44,339 bases of DNA from Clostridiales bacterium (GTDB lineage Bacteria; Bacillota; Clostridia; Clostridiales; Oxobacteraceae). The translations under genes and the position numbers were made by a program. The notes below the pieces were generated by a model. It saw only the letters and a program-made list of their open reading frames with translations, made no database searches and was not told the origin of the DNA. Location of the stretch: assembly GCA_030016385.1 (NCBI GenBank), contig JASEJN010000025.1, forward strand, positions 1-44,339, in the 5' to 3' direction. Below, in pieces: positions 17,448-26,273 of the stretch; the stretch's first letter is position 1, and every line of letters begins with the position of its first letter.

Positions 17448-18410
17448 TTACCAGATACTTATATCGGAAAATTTACGTGCGACAGTATTTGCGACCCACA
17501 AAAAGAAGAAATTTACAGCTGAATTTAAAAGGCCCACTGCAGTCGAATAGCTGAAGCTGAATTGCTGAAGGCCGAGGCGATATACATAAGACGCTATTAC
17601 ATCCGCTTTTTCATATGTTAAAGGATTATATAAAAGTATTACTTTTTCATATCCTGACGCCATCATTCCACCTATCGCAAATATAAAAAGTATTATTATT
17701 GTCGGAGTTATGGAAGGAAGAGTAATATACCACATTTGCTTTATTCTTCCTGCGCCGTCAAGCTCGGCAGATTCGTAAAGCTCCGGGCTTATACCCGACA
17801 TTGCGGCCAGATATATTATGCTGTTCCAGCCTATATCCTGCCATATACCTGAAAAGGTATATATTGGTCTGAACAGATTTGGCTGACCGAGAAGCGGCAC
17901 ATTGTCCCTTCCGCCTAAAAACGTATATAATGTTGTCAATAAGCCGTTTGGTGCACAGAATACATGGATCAACCCGCATACAACCACAAGCGATATAAAG
18001 TGGGGCATATATGTGATCGTCTGCACTGTCCTTTTAAATTTATTTATCCTTACTTCATTAAGCATGAGCGCAAGTATTATCGGCGCAGGAAACCCAAAAA
18101 CCAGACCCCATAAATTTAACATAAACGTATTTTTAACTGTCCTGTATAAATATGGCCCTGTAAGGAATTCTTTAAAGAATTTCAGCCCTACGAATTTACT
18201 TCCAAACAGTCCCAACGTAGGTTTATAATCGACAAATGCTATGAGGGCTCCCCACATGGGGGCATAACAAAATATGATATAAAAAGCTATAACCGGAAGA
18301 GCAATCATATATATCATCCAGTTCTTTTTAAAATCCAGTTTTACAATCTGGCTCCATTTCCTTTTCGGAGCCTTTATTTGCATGATATCTTCCACATTCT
18401 GAAGTTCCAA
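17448..18410 (-). CDS. carbohydrate ABC transporter permease (LplB type)
   Basis: A 320-residue inner-membrane permease. Six membrane segments and the EAA loop near residue 215 (PELYESAELDGAG) are visible. The start is inferred to be TTG at 18410, because AAGGGGGG lies 6 bases upstream of it. The ATG at 18434 has no Shine-Dalgarno, and the purine run falls inside its own frame. It follows the binding-protein gene after a strong intercistronic hairpin and pairs with the LplC-type permease 15 bases downstream. Confidence 0.88.
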   Translation of the reverse strand: MELQNVEDIMQIKAPKRKWSQIVKLDFKKNWMIYMIALPVIAFYIIFCYAPMWGALIAFVDYKPTLGLFGSKFVGLKFFKEFLTGPYLYRTVKNTFMLNLWGLVFGFPAPIILALMLNEVRINKFKRTVQTITYMPHFISLVVVCGLIHVFCAPNGLLTTLYTFLGGRDNVPLLGQPNLFRPIYTFSGIWQDIGWNSIIYLAAMSGISPELYESAELDGAGRIKQMWYITLPSITPTIIILFIFAIGGMMASGYEKVILLYNPLTYEKADVIASYVYRLGLQQFSFSYSTAVGLLNSAVNFFFLWVANTVARKFSDISIW

Positions 18411-18444
18411 ATTAAGTCCCCCCTTACTCGACATTTATACAATA

Positions 18445-18492
18445 TTAATTGAAGGACGCAGCAGTATAATACCCGTTGCTTCCTTCAATTAA
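18445..18492 (-). other. intercistronic hairpin between binding protein and permease
   Basis: A 12-bp perfect stem (18445-18456 with 18481-18492) with a 24-base loop that can pair further (GCAGC with GTTGC) begins 10 bases after the lipoprotein stop codon. There is no U run after it. Such structures between binding-protein and permease genes commonly protect upstream mRNA or cause partial termination, which would yield more binding protein than permease. Confidence 0.6.
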
Positions 18493-18502
18493 ACAGTGAT
18501 CC

Positions 18503-20134
18503 CTATCTCTTATTATACCTGTCTAATGCCTTCTGCCATATGCTTATAAACTCATCCGAACCCATTTTCTTTGCCTTGCTTACGAAATCGTCCCATCCGC
18601 TTAATGGTTGCGAACCCGTTATAATTTTTGTGAACGTTTCACCACGCAATGTTGAAAGCTGGGTGCCGATTTGGGCCTCCCTTGCAGACTCCTCAGTTGT
18701 AAGGGAAAGAGGCGGCACTGCATGACTAAAATCAGTAGTATTCTGCCATTGCTCACGTATCTTTCCCGAATAACTTCCCTTTGCAACCAGCAGAGGATTT
18801 GCATGGTGCTCATCTCTTATAAACGGTCCTTGATGGAGTTTATATTTCCAGACTAAGTTTGAAAGAGGAATATTATCGGGATCATGATACATGATGCTGT
18901 CATCTTGATAATAAGGCATCCCTTTATCATCTATCTTATGGGTACGGTTTTCCAATCCCCAGTTATATATTTCCCAACCTTTTTTGGTATAACCAAAATC
19001 CAGGAACTTTGCCGCTGCTTCCACATTCTTGCATGATGTTGTAATTGAGGCAGGCCAGCCGCCATTTTTCCAGTGGAAATAAGTTGATGTAGGTTTATCG
19101 CCTTTCTTAAGTACAGGATATGGAGCTCCAACAAAGTCTATATTATTCTGACCTGTTTTCCACACTCCCCACATAGTATCCGGAGAATCCATTATAACAG
19201 CAGTATCTTTCGATGTTGCCTCAGCCATCCTCCTGTTAAAATCAGCTGTTGTGAAATCCTTATTTATCAAACCATCTTTGTACCATTCTCTCATTAACTC
19301 CAAATATGGCTTTGCACCCGGCTGTATTGGACCCCACTGTATCTTGCCGCTATCGTCGACATAAGTCCAATCATATGCTCCATATGCACCATTTATTAAT
19401 CCTGTAAAAATCTGTCCATAGTTGGAACCGTAATTTAAAGGCTGGCTGTATCCGGCTTCCTTGCATTTTTTCAGGAATGTTGTCCACTCATCTACGGTTT
19501 CCGGTACCGGAAGTCCGGTTTTATCAAGTGCTTCTTGCTTTATAAGCAAGCCAAACCATATCCATTCGGAGTATGGAGAAAGATTATAAAAGCCTGTTAC
19601 ACGCCCTTTATCGTCCATTGAGGTCTTACGCCTCATCTCATCCGATTCCCTGAACTTTTTGTAATTCGGGCAATATTTATCTACGATACTTGTAAGGTCC
19701 AGATAAACTTTGTCATCGATACCTGCAGTAATTCCGCCTTTATACTTGTCGGACTGCTCGATTATGTCAGGCAGCTCCCCTGAAGAAATCATTATATTGA
19801 ATTGATCGTTTTCCTGCCCTGCGGGAGGAGATATGAATTTGAGATTGACACCCGTCATTTTTGCTACTTCTTTCCATACCTCATGGGTATTCATATCCTT
19901 TATTGCAACAGCCTGGAATGTATCGATAGGCCACCATATGGTAAGAGTTGGATTTCCTTTAATTGGATATGCCGAATAATCGTTCGGAAGCCCGTAAGGA
20001 TCTTTCAATTTGGAATCGTCGATTTTAATAGTTTCTTTCGGTGCCGAATTACTCGCTTCCTTTTGTTTGCCACATCCCATCATCGATGTAACGATAATGG
20101 ATAATATTACTAACAGACTTAAAACACGCTTCAT
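18503..20134 (-). CDS. sugar ABC transporter substrate-binding lipoprotein
   Basis: A 543-residue lipoprotein, first gene of the arabinan operon. The signal peptide has KR at residues 2-3, a hydrophobic core and the lipobox SMMGC with Cys21. The rest is an extracellular solute-binding fold of the large type that works with LplB/LplC permeases; aromatic-rich stretches (TIWWPID, WIWFGLL, YFHWKNGGWP) could line a sugar site. GGGGGG lies about 7 bases before the ATG. With the GH51, GH2 and GH43 genes behind it, an arabinose-containing oligosaccharide is the likely ligand (inference). Confidence 0.9.
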   Translation of the reverse strand: MKRVLSLLVILSIIVTSMMGCGKQKEASNSAPKETIKIDDSKLKDPYGLPNDYSAYPIKGNPTLTIWWPIDTFQAVAIKDMNTHEVWKEVAKMTGVNLKFISPPAGQENDQFNIMISSGELPDIIEQSDKYKGGITAGIDDKVYLDLTSIVDKYCPNYKKFRESDEMRRKTSMDDKGRVTGFYNLSPYSEWIWFGLLIKQEALDKTGLPVPETVDEWTTFLKKCKEAGYSQPLNYGSNYGQIFTGLINGAYGAYDWTYVDDSGKIQWGPIQPGAKPYLELMREWYKDGLINKDFTTADFNRRMAEATSKDTAVIMDSPDTMWGVWKTGQNNIDFVGAPYPVLKKGDKPTSTYFHWKNGGWPASITTSCKNVEAAAKFLDFGYTKKGWEIYNWGLENRTHKIDDKGMPYYQDDSIMYHDPDNIPLSNLVWKYKLHQGPFIRDEHHANPLLVAKGSYSGKIREQWQNTTDFSHAVPPLSLTTEESAREAQIGTQLSTLRGETFTKIITGSQPLSGWDDFVSKAKKMGSDEFISIWQKALDRYNKR

Positions 20135-20347
20135 TTTATACCCCCCATAATAAAATTTTTAATACTTAATGATAATTTAACTTTGAAAACAACAAATTGG
20201 CAGTTTTAAATCATCACCACTTTTCTCGATTTTATTTTGTATTTATATAATTAATGCCAATTTTCTCACACTGTTTTGCCATACAGTATCCGTCATAAAG
20301 AATTTTTGCCTTAAAGTTGTATCTTTATCATATTTATTCCATTAATA

Positions 20348-20371
20348 TTGTTTTATAACAAATTATTTGTT
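20348..20371. promoter_or_regulatory. phased half-site cluster A (TTGTT-N4-AACAA-N5-TTGTT)
   Basis: TTGTT at 20348, AACAA at 20357 and TTGTT at 20367: alternating complementary 5-mers about one helical turn apart. The same order and spacing recur 67 bases away in cluster B. A repeated operator for a transcription factor is the likely reading; the ArsR-type regulator encoded next door is a candidate. Confidence 0.45.
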
Positions 20372-20414
20372 TTTATTATCAAAAAAAATGTTTTATGCAA
20401 TATATTTAATAATC

Positions 20415-20448
20415 TTGTTCAAAAACAAATATCTTGTTTTTTTAACAA
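20415..20448. promoter_or_regulatory. phased half-site cluster B (TTGTT/AACAA, four half sites)
   Basis: TTGTT at 20415, AACAA at 20424, TTGTT at 20434 and AACAA at 20444, with successive steps of 9, 10 and 10 bases. The first three reproduce cluster A exactly in order and spacing. The regular helical phasing argues for protein binding on one face of the DNA, although high AT content makes such 5-mers common. Confidence 0.45.
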
Positions 20449-20530
20449 TTTTATTATATAGCTATTTTTATGAACAGTCAATATCATTTTTGAAATATTT
20501 TGGAATTTGGAATCGATAAACTTTTTCAAA

Positions 20531-21451
20531 CTAATAATCTATTCTCATAACTATGTGCTGTGCATAGTCGCCGAACTTATCCCCGAAAATATTGATGCCT
20601 CCGATATTTTTGGCATCTTTTTTAATTCCAATCCTTACGGCTATATAATCATTATCATTAAGCTTCAGCATATTTATGTTTACACTTGAAACTTTCTTCT
20701 CATCTATATACGCACCATCTTTTCTTACAGCCCAATTCTTTAGCATGCCAAACTGGGTTGAACCGTCGGACCACCAAGCCGGATTCAATTTTCCACGCCT
20801 TCCTCCAAAATCCCCCGGGCTGGTCCATGTACCGCAATCCATTCCGTTTATCCACATGGTTATATCCGATGGCCAGTCGTTCCTATAGTTTGGGGCCTCA
20901 GAGCATATCTCCAGCGATATATTTATCCGTTTTGGCTCCACCTCTTGCAGTATTGTATTGGGGAATCTATATTCCAAATAGCCGCTGTGGAACCATATAA
21001 GCTGTGCATTAACCCTATCCGGATTGTAAAATCCCCTTGGATCGTCTTCGACACCTATGTATTTTTTATCATTAACAAGCCCGCAGGTAGGCGCGGCCTT
21101 GCAATCGGTAAAGCTGCCTATCGGCATATTGATGTAAAACGAATTTTCATGAAGGCTGCTCTTAGACATCAACGTGATCTTTATAGTATCGCGCTTCCTG
21201 CTGCATAACTTCATAGAGCCCCTCGTGCCCGGTTGAAGTTCAGTATGGATAAGACCGGCATCTTCCAGTACCCTTATGTTTACGGCTGCCGTCGATGCCG
21301 GAATATTTAGGTGTTCTGCAATTTCATTCACGTTCAAGCTATAATAGTTTAAAAGCTTTATGATATCAATCCTGACCTCTGAAGCCAAAGCCTTTGCAAC
21401 ACTATACAATTTCTCCGGTTTTTCTATGCTAAGTTCTATCTCCTTTGCCAT
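20531..21451 (-). CDS. ArsR-type regulator with C-terminal beta-rich domain
   Basis: A 306-residue cytoplasmic regulator. Residues about 10-85 form a winged helix of ArsR/HTH_20 type (KALASEVRIDIIKLL, then the recognition region NEIAEHLNIPASTAAVNIRVLEDAGLI). No metal-binding CxC motif is seen. Residues about 150-306 form a beta-rich domain full of Trp, Gly and Asn (WINGMDCGTW, LNPAWWSDGS) that resembles sugar-binding sandwiches more than any metal sensor. The ATG at 21451 has GGAAG 7 bases upstream; a GTG two codons earlier is less well placed. It starts 18 bases after asnS, so it may be read through from it. The arabinan operon starts 396 bases downstream on the same strand, making this a good candidate for its sugar-responsive regulator. 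Confidence 0.75.
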   Translation of the reverse strand: MAKEIELSIEKPEKLYSVAKALASEVRIDIIKLLNYYSLNVNEIAEHLNIPASTAAVNIRVLEDAGLIHTELQPGTRGSMKLCSRKRDTIKITLMSKSSLHENSFYINMPIGSFTDCKAAPTCGLVNDKKYIGVEDDPRGFYNPDRVNAQLIWFHSGYLEYRFPNTILQEVEPKRINISLEICSEAPNYRNDWPSDITMWINGMDCGTWTSPGDFGGRRGKLNPAWWSDGSTQFGMLKNWAVRKDGAYIDEKKVSSVNINMLKLNDNDYIAVRIGIKKDAKNIGGINIFGDKFGDYAQHIVMRIDY

Positions 21452-21469
21452 ATCCACACTTCCATTTTA

Positions 21470-22861
21470 CTAAAATTCTGCAGAACCTGTTGTCCTTGGG
21501 AAGGGAATTACATCCCTTATGTTCGACATTCCTGTAAGGTACATTATAAGTCTCTCGAAACCAAGGCCAAAACCTGCATGCTTTGTACCTCCGAATTTTC
21601 TGAGTTCTAAATACCACCAGTAGTTTTCCTTATTCATCTTAAGCTCATCGATTCTTTTTTCAAGCATATCAAACCTTTCTTCTCTCTGGCTTCCACCTAT
21701 GATCTCGCCTATGCCCGGTACGAGAAGATCAGTTGCCGCTACAGTTTTGCCATCATCATTCATCCTCATATAAAAAGCCTTTATATCCTTTGGATAATTG
21801 ATTACGAATACCGGCTTGTTAAATACATCTTCCGTTATATATCTTTCATGCTCGGTTTGCAGATCCATTCCCCACTCAACGCCATATTCAAAATGCTTTC
21901 CCGATTTTTTGAGTATATCGATGGCCTCCGTATAGCTTATCCTGGCAAATTCAGAATTTACGACATTGTTTAATCTGTCAGTAACCCCCTTATCGATAAA
22001 TCTATTGAAAAATTCCATTTCCTCCGGAGCATTTTCCATAACATAGTTTATGATATACTTCATCATATCTTCAGCCAGATCCATATCATCTTCCAAATCT
22101 GCAAATGCTATCTCAGGCTCTACCATCCAGAATTCCGCCGCATGCCTTGTAGTATTTGACTTTTCGGCCCTGAATGTAGGCCCAAAAGTATATACATTTC
22201 TAAAGGCAAGAGCATATGCTTCGGCAGATAGCTGGCCGCTCACCGTGAGATTCGTCTCCTTACCGAAAAAATCCTTGGTATAGTCAACGTCGCCTTTATC
22301 ATCCTTGGGAACATTTTTAAGATCAAGAGTCGTTAATGTGAACATCTCGCCGGCGCCTTCGCAATCGCTGCCTGTAATTATAGGCGTATGCACATATACA
22401 AACCCTCTGTCGTTAAAGAATTTATGGATGGCATATGCCGCAATGGATCTCACCCGAAATACGGCTGAAAAAGTATTGCTCCTCGGCCTTAAGTGTGCTA
22501 TGGTCCTTAAGAACTCCAGAGAATGCCTCTTTTTCTGCAGAGGATATGAAGGATCGGACATTCCTTCGATTTTGATGCTTTCCGCTTTTATTTCAAAGGG
22601 CTGTTTTGCATTCGGGGTTTCATCCAATCTGCCCTCTACAATTATAGATGAGCTTACAGGAAGTTTTGCTATCTCCTTAAAATTCGGGAGTATATCGCTG
22701 AATACAATCTGGATATTTTTAAAAAAGCTTCCGTCGTTCAGCTCTATAAAACCGAACGTTTTCGAATCGCGTACGGTCCTTACCCATCCTGACACCCTTA
22801 CAGTTTTTCCAGAATACTTTTGTGTTTCTCTGTATATGTTTTTTACTAATGTACTTTCCAT
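21470..22861 (-). CDS. asnS: asparaginyl-tRNA synthetase
   Basis: A 463-residue class IIb aminoacyl-tRNA synthetase, the usual AsnRS length, which charges tRNA-Asn with asparagine. An N-terminal OB fold ([18 protein letters not shown]) is followed by the catalytic core with motif 2 ([11 protein letters not shown]) and motif 3 (GFGLGFERL). GGAGG lies 6 bases before the ATG at 22861; the reading frame extends 10 codons further upstream but without a ribosome binding site. No T-box leader was found upstream, and the conserved T-box sequence is absent. The regulator gene follows 18 bases after its stop. Confidence 0.96.
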   Translation of the reverse strand: MESTLVKNIYRETQKYSGKTVRVSGWVRTVRDSKTFGFIELNDGSFFKNIQIVFSDILPNFKEIAKLPVSSSIIVEGRLDETPNAKQPFEIKAESIKIEGMSDPSYPLQKKRHSLEFLRTIAHLRPRSNTFSAVFRVRSIAAYAIHKFFNDRGFVYVHTPIITGSDCEGAGEMFTLTTLDLKNVPKDDKGDVDYTKDFFGKETNLTVSGQLSAEAYALAFRNVYTFGPTFRAEKSNTTRHAAEFWMVEPEIAFADLEDDMDLAEDMMKYIINYVMENAPEEMEFFNRFIDKGVTDRLNNVVNSEFARISYTEAIDILKKSGKHFEYGVEWGMDLQTEHERYITEDVFNKPVFVINYPKDIKAFYMRMNDDGKTVAATDLLVPGIGEIIGGSQREERFDMLEKRIDELKMNKENYWWYLELRKFGGTKHAGFGLGFERLIMYLTGMSNIRDVIPFPRTTGSAEF

Positions 22862-23213
22862 GACATACCTCCAGTTTATATCCTTTTGCATATAAAATAA
22901 TCAAATTATTTAAATTCAATATATTTATTATATACTATTTTATAAAAAATGAGGTATACTTAAATCCCATTTTATTTTTATCTTTTACTTATAATGCTTT
23001 CTCGAAAAGTTCATAAAATAGGTACCACGTATTAATGGCACCATTTAGAAGATAAATCGGTTCTGCATTTTTAGATGCCATTAAGATGATTTTAAATAAT
23101 ATATGTATAATAAGTGATATAATTGGTTAAAAGCGCAACAGTATTATTGCGATTCAGCTATAAAGATAAGCAAAATAAATATTAGCAGTATTTAGTAGGG
23201 AGGTGAGGAAAAT
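22862..23213. other. divergent intergenic region, asnS / transglutaminase gene
   Basis: A 352-base AT-rich region serving both divergent genes. A 9-bp inverted repeat (TTAATGGCA at 23032-23040, TGCCATTAA at 23076-23084) encloses 35 bases, and TATAAT-like hexamers occur at about 23105-23125 in the direction of the plus-strand gene. No T-box, riboswitch or coding frame was recognised. Confidence 0.4.
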
Positions 23214-24065
23214 TTGAGTTACAATGTTTATGCGGGTATATTACGTATGATGGATTCATTTCAATCATCAAATAAGATTATAAACTTTCGTTACGAATAT
23301 CATAATTCGTTTATTGAATTGAAAACAAAATATAATCTTTCCGGGATTGCAGGTAACGGCAGCACTATAATTAAAGCTACAAATCTGTTGAAATGGTTAT
23401 CTGACAATGTTTATCACGATGGTTCTTCCACTGTTCAAGTTGAAGATAATGCTCTTGCCCTATTAGAGTATTCGTTTGGAAAGGGAAAAGACTTTGGAAT
23501 TAACTGCCGCAGTCTTTCTATAACATTGGCAGAATGCTGTTTGGCATTGGGATTAAAAGCAAGGGCCGTCTATATCATGCCCTTTTCTCCATATGACCAT
23601 GATAACCATGTAATCTGTGAGGTTTGGATTCCTGAATTAAAAAAATGGATAATGCTCGACCCCACATACAACACTTATGTTATGGATAAAAGCAGCTATA
23701 TACTAAATACCTATGAGCTCAGGACTGCTCTGGCAAATAGAGAAAAAGTCACTTTTTCAAAGGGATTGAATTATAACGGAAATTATAATCAAGATAAAAA
23801 TGAAATAACAGAATATTATGCTAAAGACTTATTCTTTTTTTCTTGTATGGAAACACATACATTTAATTCTGGGCAACTCAAATCCAATAGGCAATTGTTT
23901 TTCGTCCCTGTCGGATATGATGTGAAGAAATCTTACCTAATCAATATCGATTACAGAATGAAAAATTTTGGCGACAGCGACTGGTTGAAAAAGCGCAGAG
24001 AATCAACTGAACATAAGGAATTTATATGTTGCCCCATAGAAGAACTCCTAAAAAGCCCTATCTAA
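23214..24065 (+). CDS. transglutaminase-like cysteine protease-fold protein
   Basis: A 283-residue protein without a signal peptide or membrane segment. The transglutaminase-core catalytic triad is visible: Cys98 (GINCRSLS), His132 (DNHVICEVW) and Asp149 (WIMLDPTYN). Bacterial members are mostly peptidases or amidases rather than crosslinkers, and the substrate is unknown here. The start is TTG with a strong GGGAGGTGAGG 7 bases upstream. It is a single plus-strand gene among minus-strand neighbours, divergent from asnS, followed by a hairpin at 24112-24139. It has no obvious functional link to its neighbours. Confidence 0.75.
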   Translation: MSYNVYAGILRMMDSFQSSNKIINFRYEYHNSFIELKTKYNLSGIAGNGSTIIKATNLLKWLSDNVYHDGSSTVQVEDNALALLEYSFGKGKDFGINCRSLSITLAECCLALGLKARAVYIMPFSPYDHDNHVICEVWIPELKKWIMLDPTYNTYVMDKSSYILNTYELRTALANREKVTFSKGLNYNGNYNQDKNEITEYYAKDLFFFSCMETHTFNSGQLKSNRQLFFVPVGYDVKKSYLINIDYRMKNFGDSDWLKKRRESTEHKEFICCPIEELLKSPI

Positions 24066-24111
24066 TTGCTCATAAAATAAGCTGGATGATTCACAGCCCT
24101 TTTATAAACTA

Positions 24112-24139
24112 AATGGAGCCAATATCATATGGCTCCATT
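24112..24139. terminator. hairpin between convergent genes
   Basis: A 10-bp perfect stem (24112-24121 with 24130-24139) and 8-base loop lie between the convergent transglutaminase and URO-D genes. On the minus strand the tail reads TTTAGTTTAT, which fits termination of the URO-D gene; on the plus strand the tail is A-rich with a later TTT. Confidence 0.55.
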
Positions 24140-24203
24140 AAAAATATTTCAATCGATATGGAATCTGATTTCCCTTTTTTTATCCTTGTTAATAGAAAAG
24201 CTT

Positions 24204-25235
24204 TTATTTATATGTTGAAATTTCATAAAGCATAGCATCAATATTCTCTATCGGCGTATCAGACAATATGCCGTTTCCTGCCGATAAAAGAAGTCCGCCT
24301 TCTTTTTTATAAAATGTATCGATAAGCTTTCTTACTCCATCTCTTACATCCTGTACGCTGCCATCAGGCAACAGATGCTGTACGTCTATTCCTGCCAGAA
24401 AGCTTATCCTGTTTCCAAATTTCTTTGCGGTGTATTCTTCATCCATGCATCCCTTTTGTACTGGGTGAAATACATCCAGACCAGCATCTATAAGGTATTC
24501 CATAAGCTTGGTATTGTCACCGCAGGAATGCAAAAATACATGCATGCCCCTCTCATGAACATAGCCTATGAACTCTTTATACAAAGGCAAATATAATTCC
24601 TTAAATATTGCAGGAGACATCATGGGTCCTTTCTGATGCCCCAGATCATCAGATGTGAATATACCGTCAAATCCCAATTTAGCATATCTGTCCACAATAA
24701 CTTTATAATAATCCAAAAGCCTTTTGCCAAGTATTTTTAATTTATCCATATGATCATAATAATCCATCATAAGATTTTCCATACCTCTTATACCCCAGAA
24801 CCGCTCATGAAAAAGCCTCCACCAGCAGCCAAGCTTATATCTGCCCTTTGCATCAGGTAAACTTTTTATTACATAGTCAAATGTTTCAGGCTCTGTGGGA
24901 TCCGGGAATTCATCCAAATACCTGTCAAAATCCGACCAGTCCGGAAGTAATTCATACATGTTACCTATGCTGTGCTTTGCAACTTTGCTGTAATCTATAC
25001 TATAACCCCACCTGTAATTTGGATTTGATATCGGACTTTTTGTTTCACCGGGGTCTATGTACCATGCTGTAAAAATATCATCAGGATATTTCTCGGCAAT
25101 TTCATCCAATCTATGGCCATACTTTTCATACAAGCCTTCTCCCCACCATTTGTGCATGACAAGGGGTATCTTGCTTCCGCCTTTTCTCTCTATTGCTTTT
25201 ATAACTTCAATCCGGCTTAAGGGCTCTCTGATCAT
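24204..25235 (-). CDS. uroporphyrinogen decarboxylase-family protein (methyltransferase-like)
   Basis: A 343-residue URO-D-fold (TIM barrel) protein. It is not a heme-pathway HemE: it has the FLHSCGD motif near residue 240, the His-x-Cys metal site of MtaA/CmuA-like cobalamin methyltransferases, and a GFDGIFTSDDLG region. The SD AAGGG lies 9 bases before the ATG at 25235; an upstream TTG is poorly placed. It is divergently transcribed from an AraC regulator across a region with three direct repeats. It has no corrinoid protein next to it, so it may use the one at 28020-28658 or act on a sugar-derived or aromatic substrate. Function is inferred only from the fold. Confidence 0.75.
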   Translation of the reverse strand: MIREPLSRIEVIKAIERKGGSKIPLVMHKWWGEGLYEKYGHRLDEIAEKYPDDIFTAWYIDPGETKSPISNPNYRWGYSIDYSKVAKHSIGNMYELLPDWSDFDRYLDEFPDPTEPETFDYVIKSLPDAKGRYKLGCWWRLFHERFWGIRGMENLMMDYYDHMDKLKILGKRLLDYYKVIVDRYAKLGFDGIFTSDDLGHQKGPMMSPAIFKELYLPLYKEFIGYVHERGMHVFLHSCGDNTKLMEYLIDAGLDVFHPVQKGCMDEEYTAKKFGNRISFLAGIDVQHLLPDGSVQDVRDGVRKLIDTFYKKEGGLLLSAGNGILSDTPIENIDAMLYEISTYK

Positions 25236-25247
25236 CCTATCATTCCC

Positions 25248-25335
25248 TTTCAAAATATTATAACATCCTTTATAATTATATTTGTAAAATCAATATTATG
25301 CTTTCAAAATATTATTAATTGTTTCAAAATATTAT
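25248..25335. promoter_or_regulatory. three direct repeats TTTCAAAATATTAT (AraC-type operator candidate)
   Basis: The exact 14-mer TTTCAAAATATTAT occurs at 25248-25261, 25302-25315 and 25322-25335. The last two are 20 bases apart (two helical turns), the layout typical of AraC-family direct-repeat sites. The copies lie between the divergent URO-D gene and AraC gene; the first abuts the URO-D start region and the last two sit 26-60 bases before the AraC start. Confidence 0.55.
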
Positions 25336-25360
25336 TATGATTTACAGCAAAGGTGAGCTT

Positions 25361-26251
25361 ATGCATCCCAATGTGAAATATGTAAAAATTTCAGAAGAAC
25401 AATTCTCCCCTAAACTCATAAGGGTATCTTTGTTTACAGCCGGCAGAAATATACCTGCAGGCAGCAGGTTTGACAAACGATATGTTTACGATTATGAGCT
25501 TGAGTTTTATACATTCAGCAAAGGGGCCATGATGATAGAGGATAAAGTTTTTCCGGTAGAAAAAGGGGATATAGTATTTCGCAGGCCCGGGCAGCTCGTT
25601 CAGGGTATACTGCCGTATTCATGTTATTTGCTTTGCTTTGATTTGCTTGGAAATACCGTCAGGAATATCGAAACTTATGATTTTGGCAAGCCAATGCCCC
25701 TGCAGCCGTATTATTCAAACGACTTTCTGGATTCAATACCACCGCTTTTTCATACGCCTGTTGAAGATGTTTATATGAACATCTTTGATAAAATTCTATC
25801 CGAATCGATAAGCTCCGGGAAAGGTTCCACACTTATTACAAAATCCTTAATATTGCAGCTTTTGTACCAGATATATACCGATACCGCAAATGACGAATAT
25901 AAACTTTTGAAAAATTCCCCTTATTACAGCAGGATTAAAAGTTCTATCGATTATATGAAAAAAAATATTAAAAATAATATATTTTTATGTGATATAGCCA
26001 GGTCGGCAAACTTAAGCCCGACATACTTTAATAAAATTTTTACAGAAACGTTAAAGACGACTCCCAACGATTATCTGACAACGCTTAGAATGAACGCAGC
26101 AAAAGAACTTTTGGTAAGGACAAATATGCCTGTATGCGACATCGCTTTGGAATGCGGCTTTTCAAATATACCTTATTTCAGCTATGTTTTCAAGAAATAT
26201 AACGATATGCCGCCTTTGAAATTCAGAAAATCCTATAAATATATTTATTGA
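25361..26251 (+). CDS. AraC-family transcriptional regulator
   Basis: A 296-residue regulator with an N-terminal cupin-like effector domain (about 1-150, with VEKGDIVFRRPGQ) and two AraC helix-turn-helix motifs in the last 100 residues (IARSANLSPTYFNKIFTETL and IALECGFSNIPYFSYVFKKY). AAAGGTGAG lies 4-5 bases before the ATG at 25361. It is divergent from the URO-D-family gene and probably controls it and itself through the direct repeats between them. Confidence 0.88.
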   Translation: MHPNVKYVKISEEQFSPKLIRVSLFTAGRNIPAGSRFDKRYVYDYELEFYTFSKGAMMIEDKVFPVEKGDIVFRRPGQLVQGILPYSCYLLCFDLLGNTVRNIETYDFGKPMPLQPYYSNDFLDSIPPLFHTPVEDVYMNIFDKILSESISSGKGSTLITKSLILQLLYQIYTDTANDEYKLLKNSPYYSRIKSSIDYMKKNIKNNIFLCDIARSANLSPTYFNKIFTETLKTTPNDYLTTLRMNAAKELLVRTNMPVCDIALECGFSNIPYFSYVFKKYNDMPPLKFRKSYKYIY

Positions 26252-26273
26252 ATCTGCGATTTTCGCACAAAAA

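Larger units (their letters stand above)
20135..20530 (-). promoter_or_regulatory. 396-bp regulatory region of the arabinan operon
   Basis: A very AT-rich non-coding region upstream of the operon. It holds the two clusters of TTGTT/AACAA half sites (20348-20371 and 20415-20448). Nearer the operon is a 9-bp inverted repeat, AAATTGGCA at 20194-20202 and TGCCAATTT at 20255-20263. No single promoter stands out: several AT-rich -10-like hexamers exist without a convincing -35 partner. No open frame with a ribosome binding site was found. Confidence 0.5.

Noticed and set aside
22305..22895. A 196-codon open frame on the plus strand opposite asnS
   Set aside because: It lies fully antisense to a certain asnS gene, has no ribosome binding site and no family features; it reflects codon bias of asnS.
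22862..23213. Possible T-box leader upstream of asnS
   Set aside because: The conserved T-box sequence and the expected stem order are absent on the asnS strand.
24204..25235. Reading this gene as hemE, heme-pathway uroporphyrinogen decarboxylase
   Set aside because: It lacks the HemE N-terminal Arg-rich signature and has the His-x-Cys metal motif of methyltransferase-type members; no heme genes are nearby.
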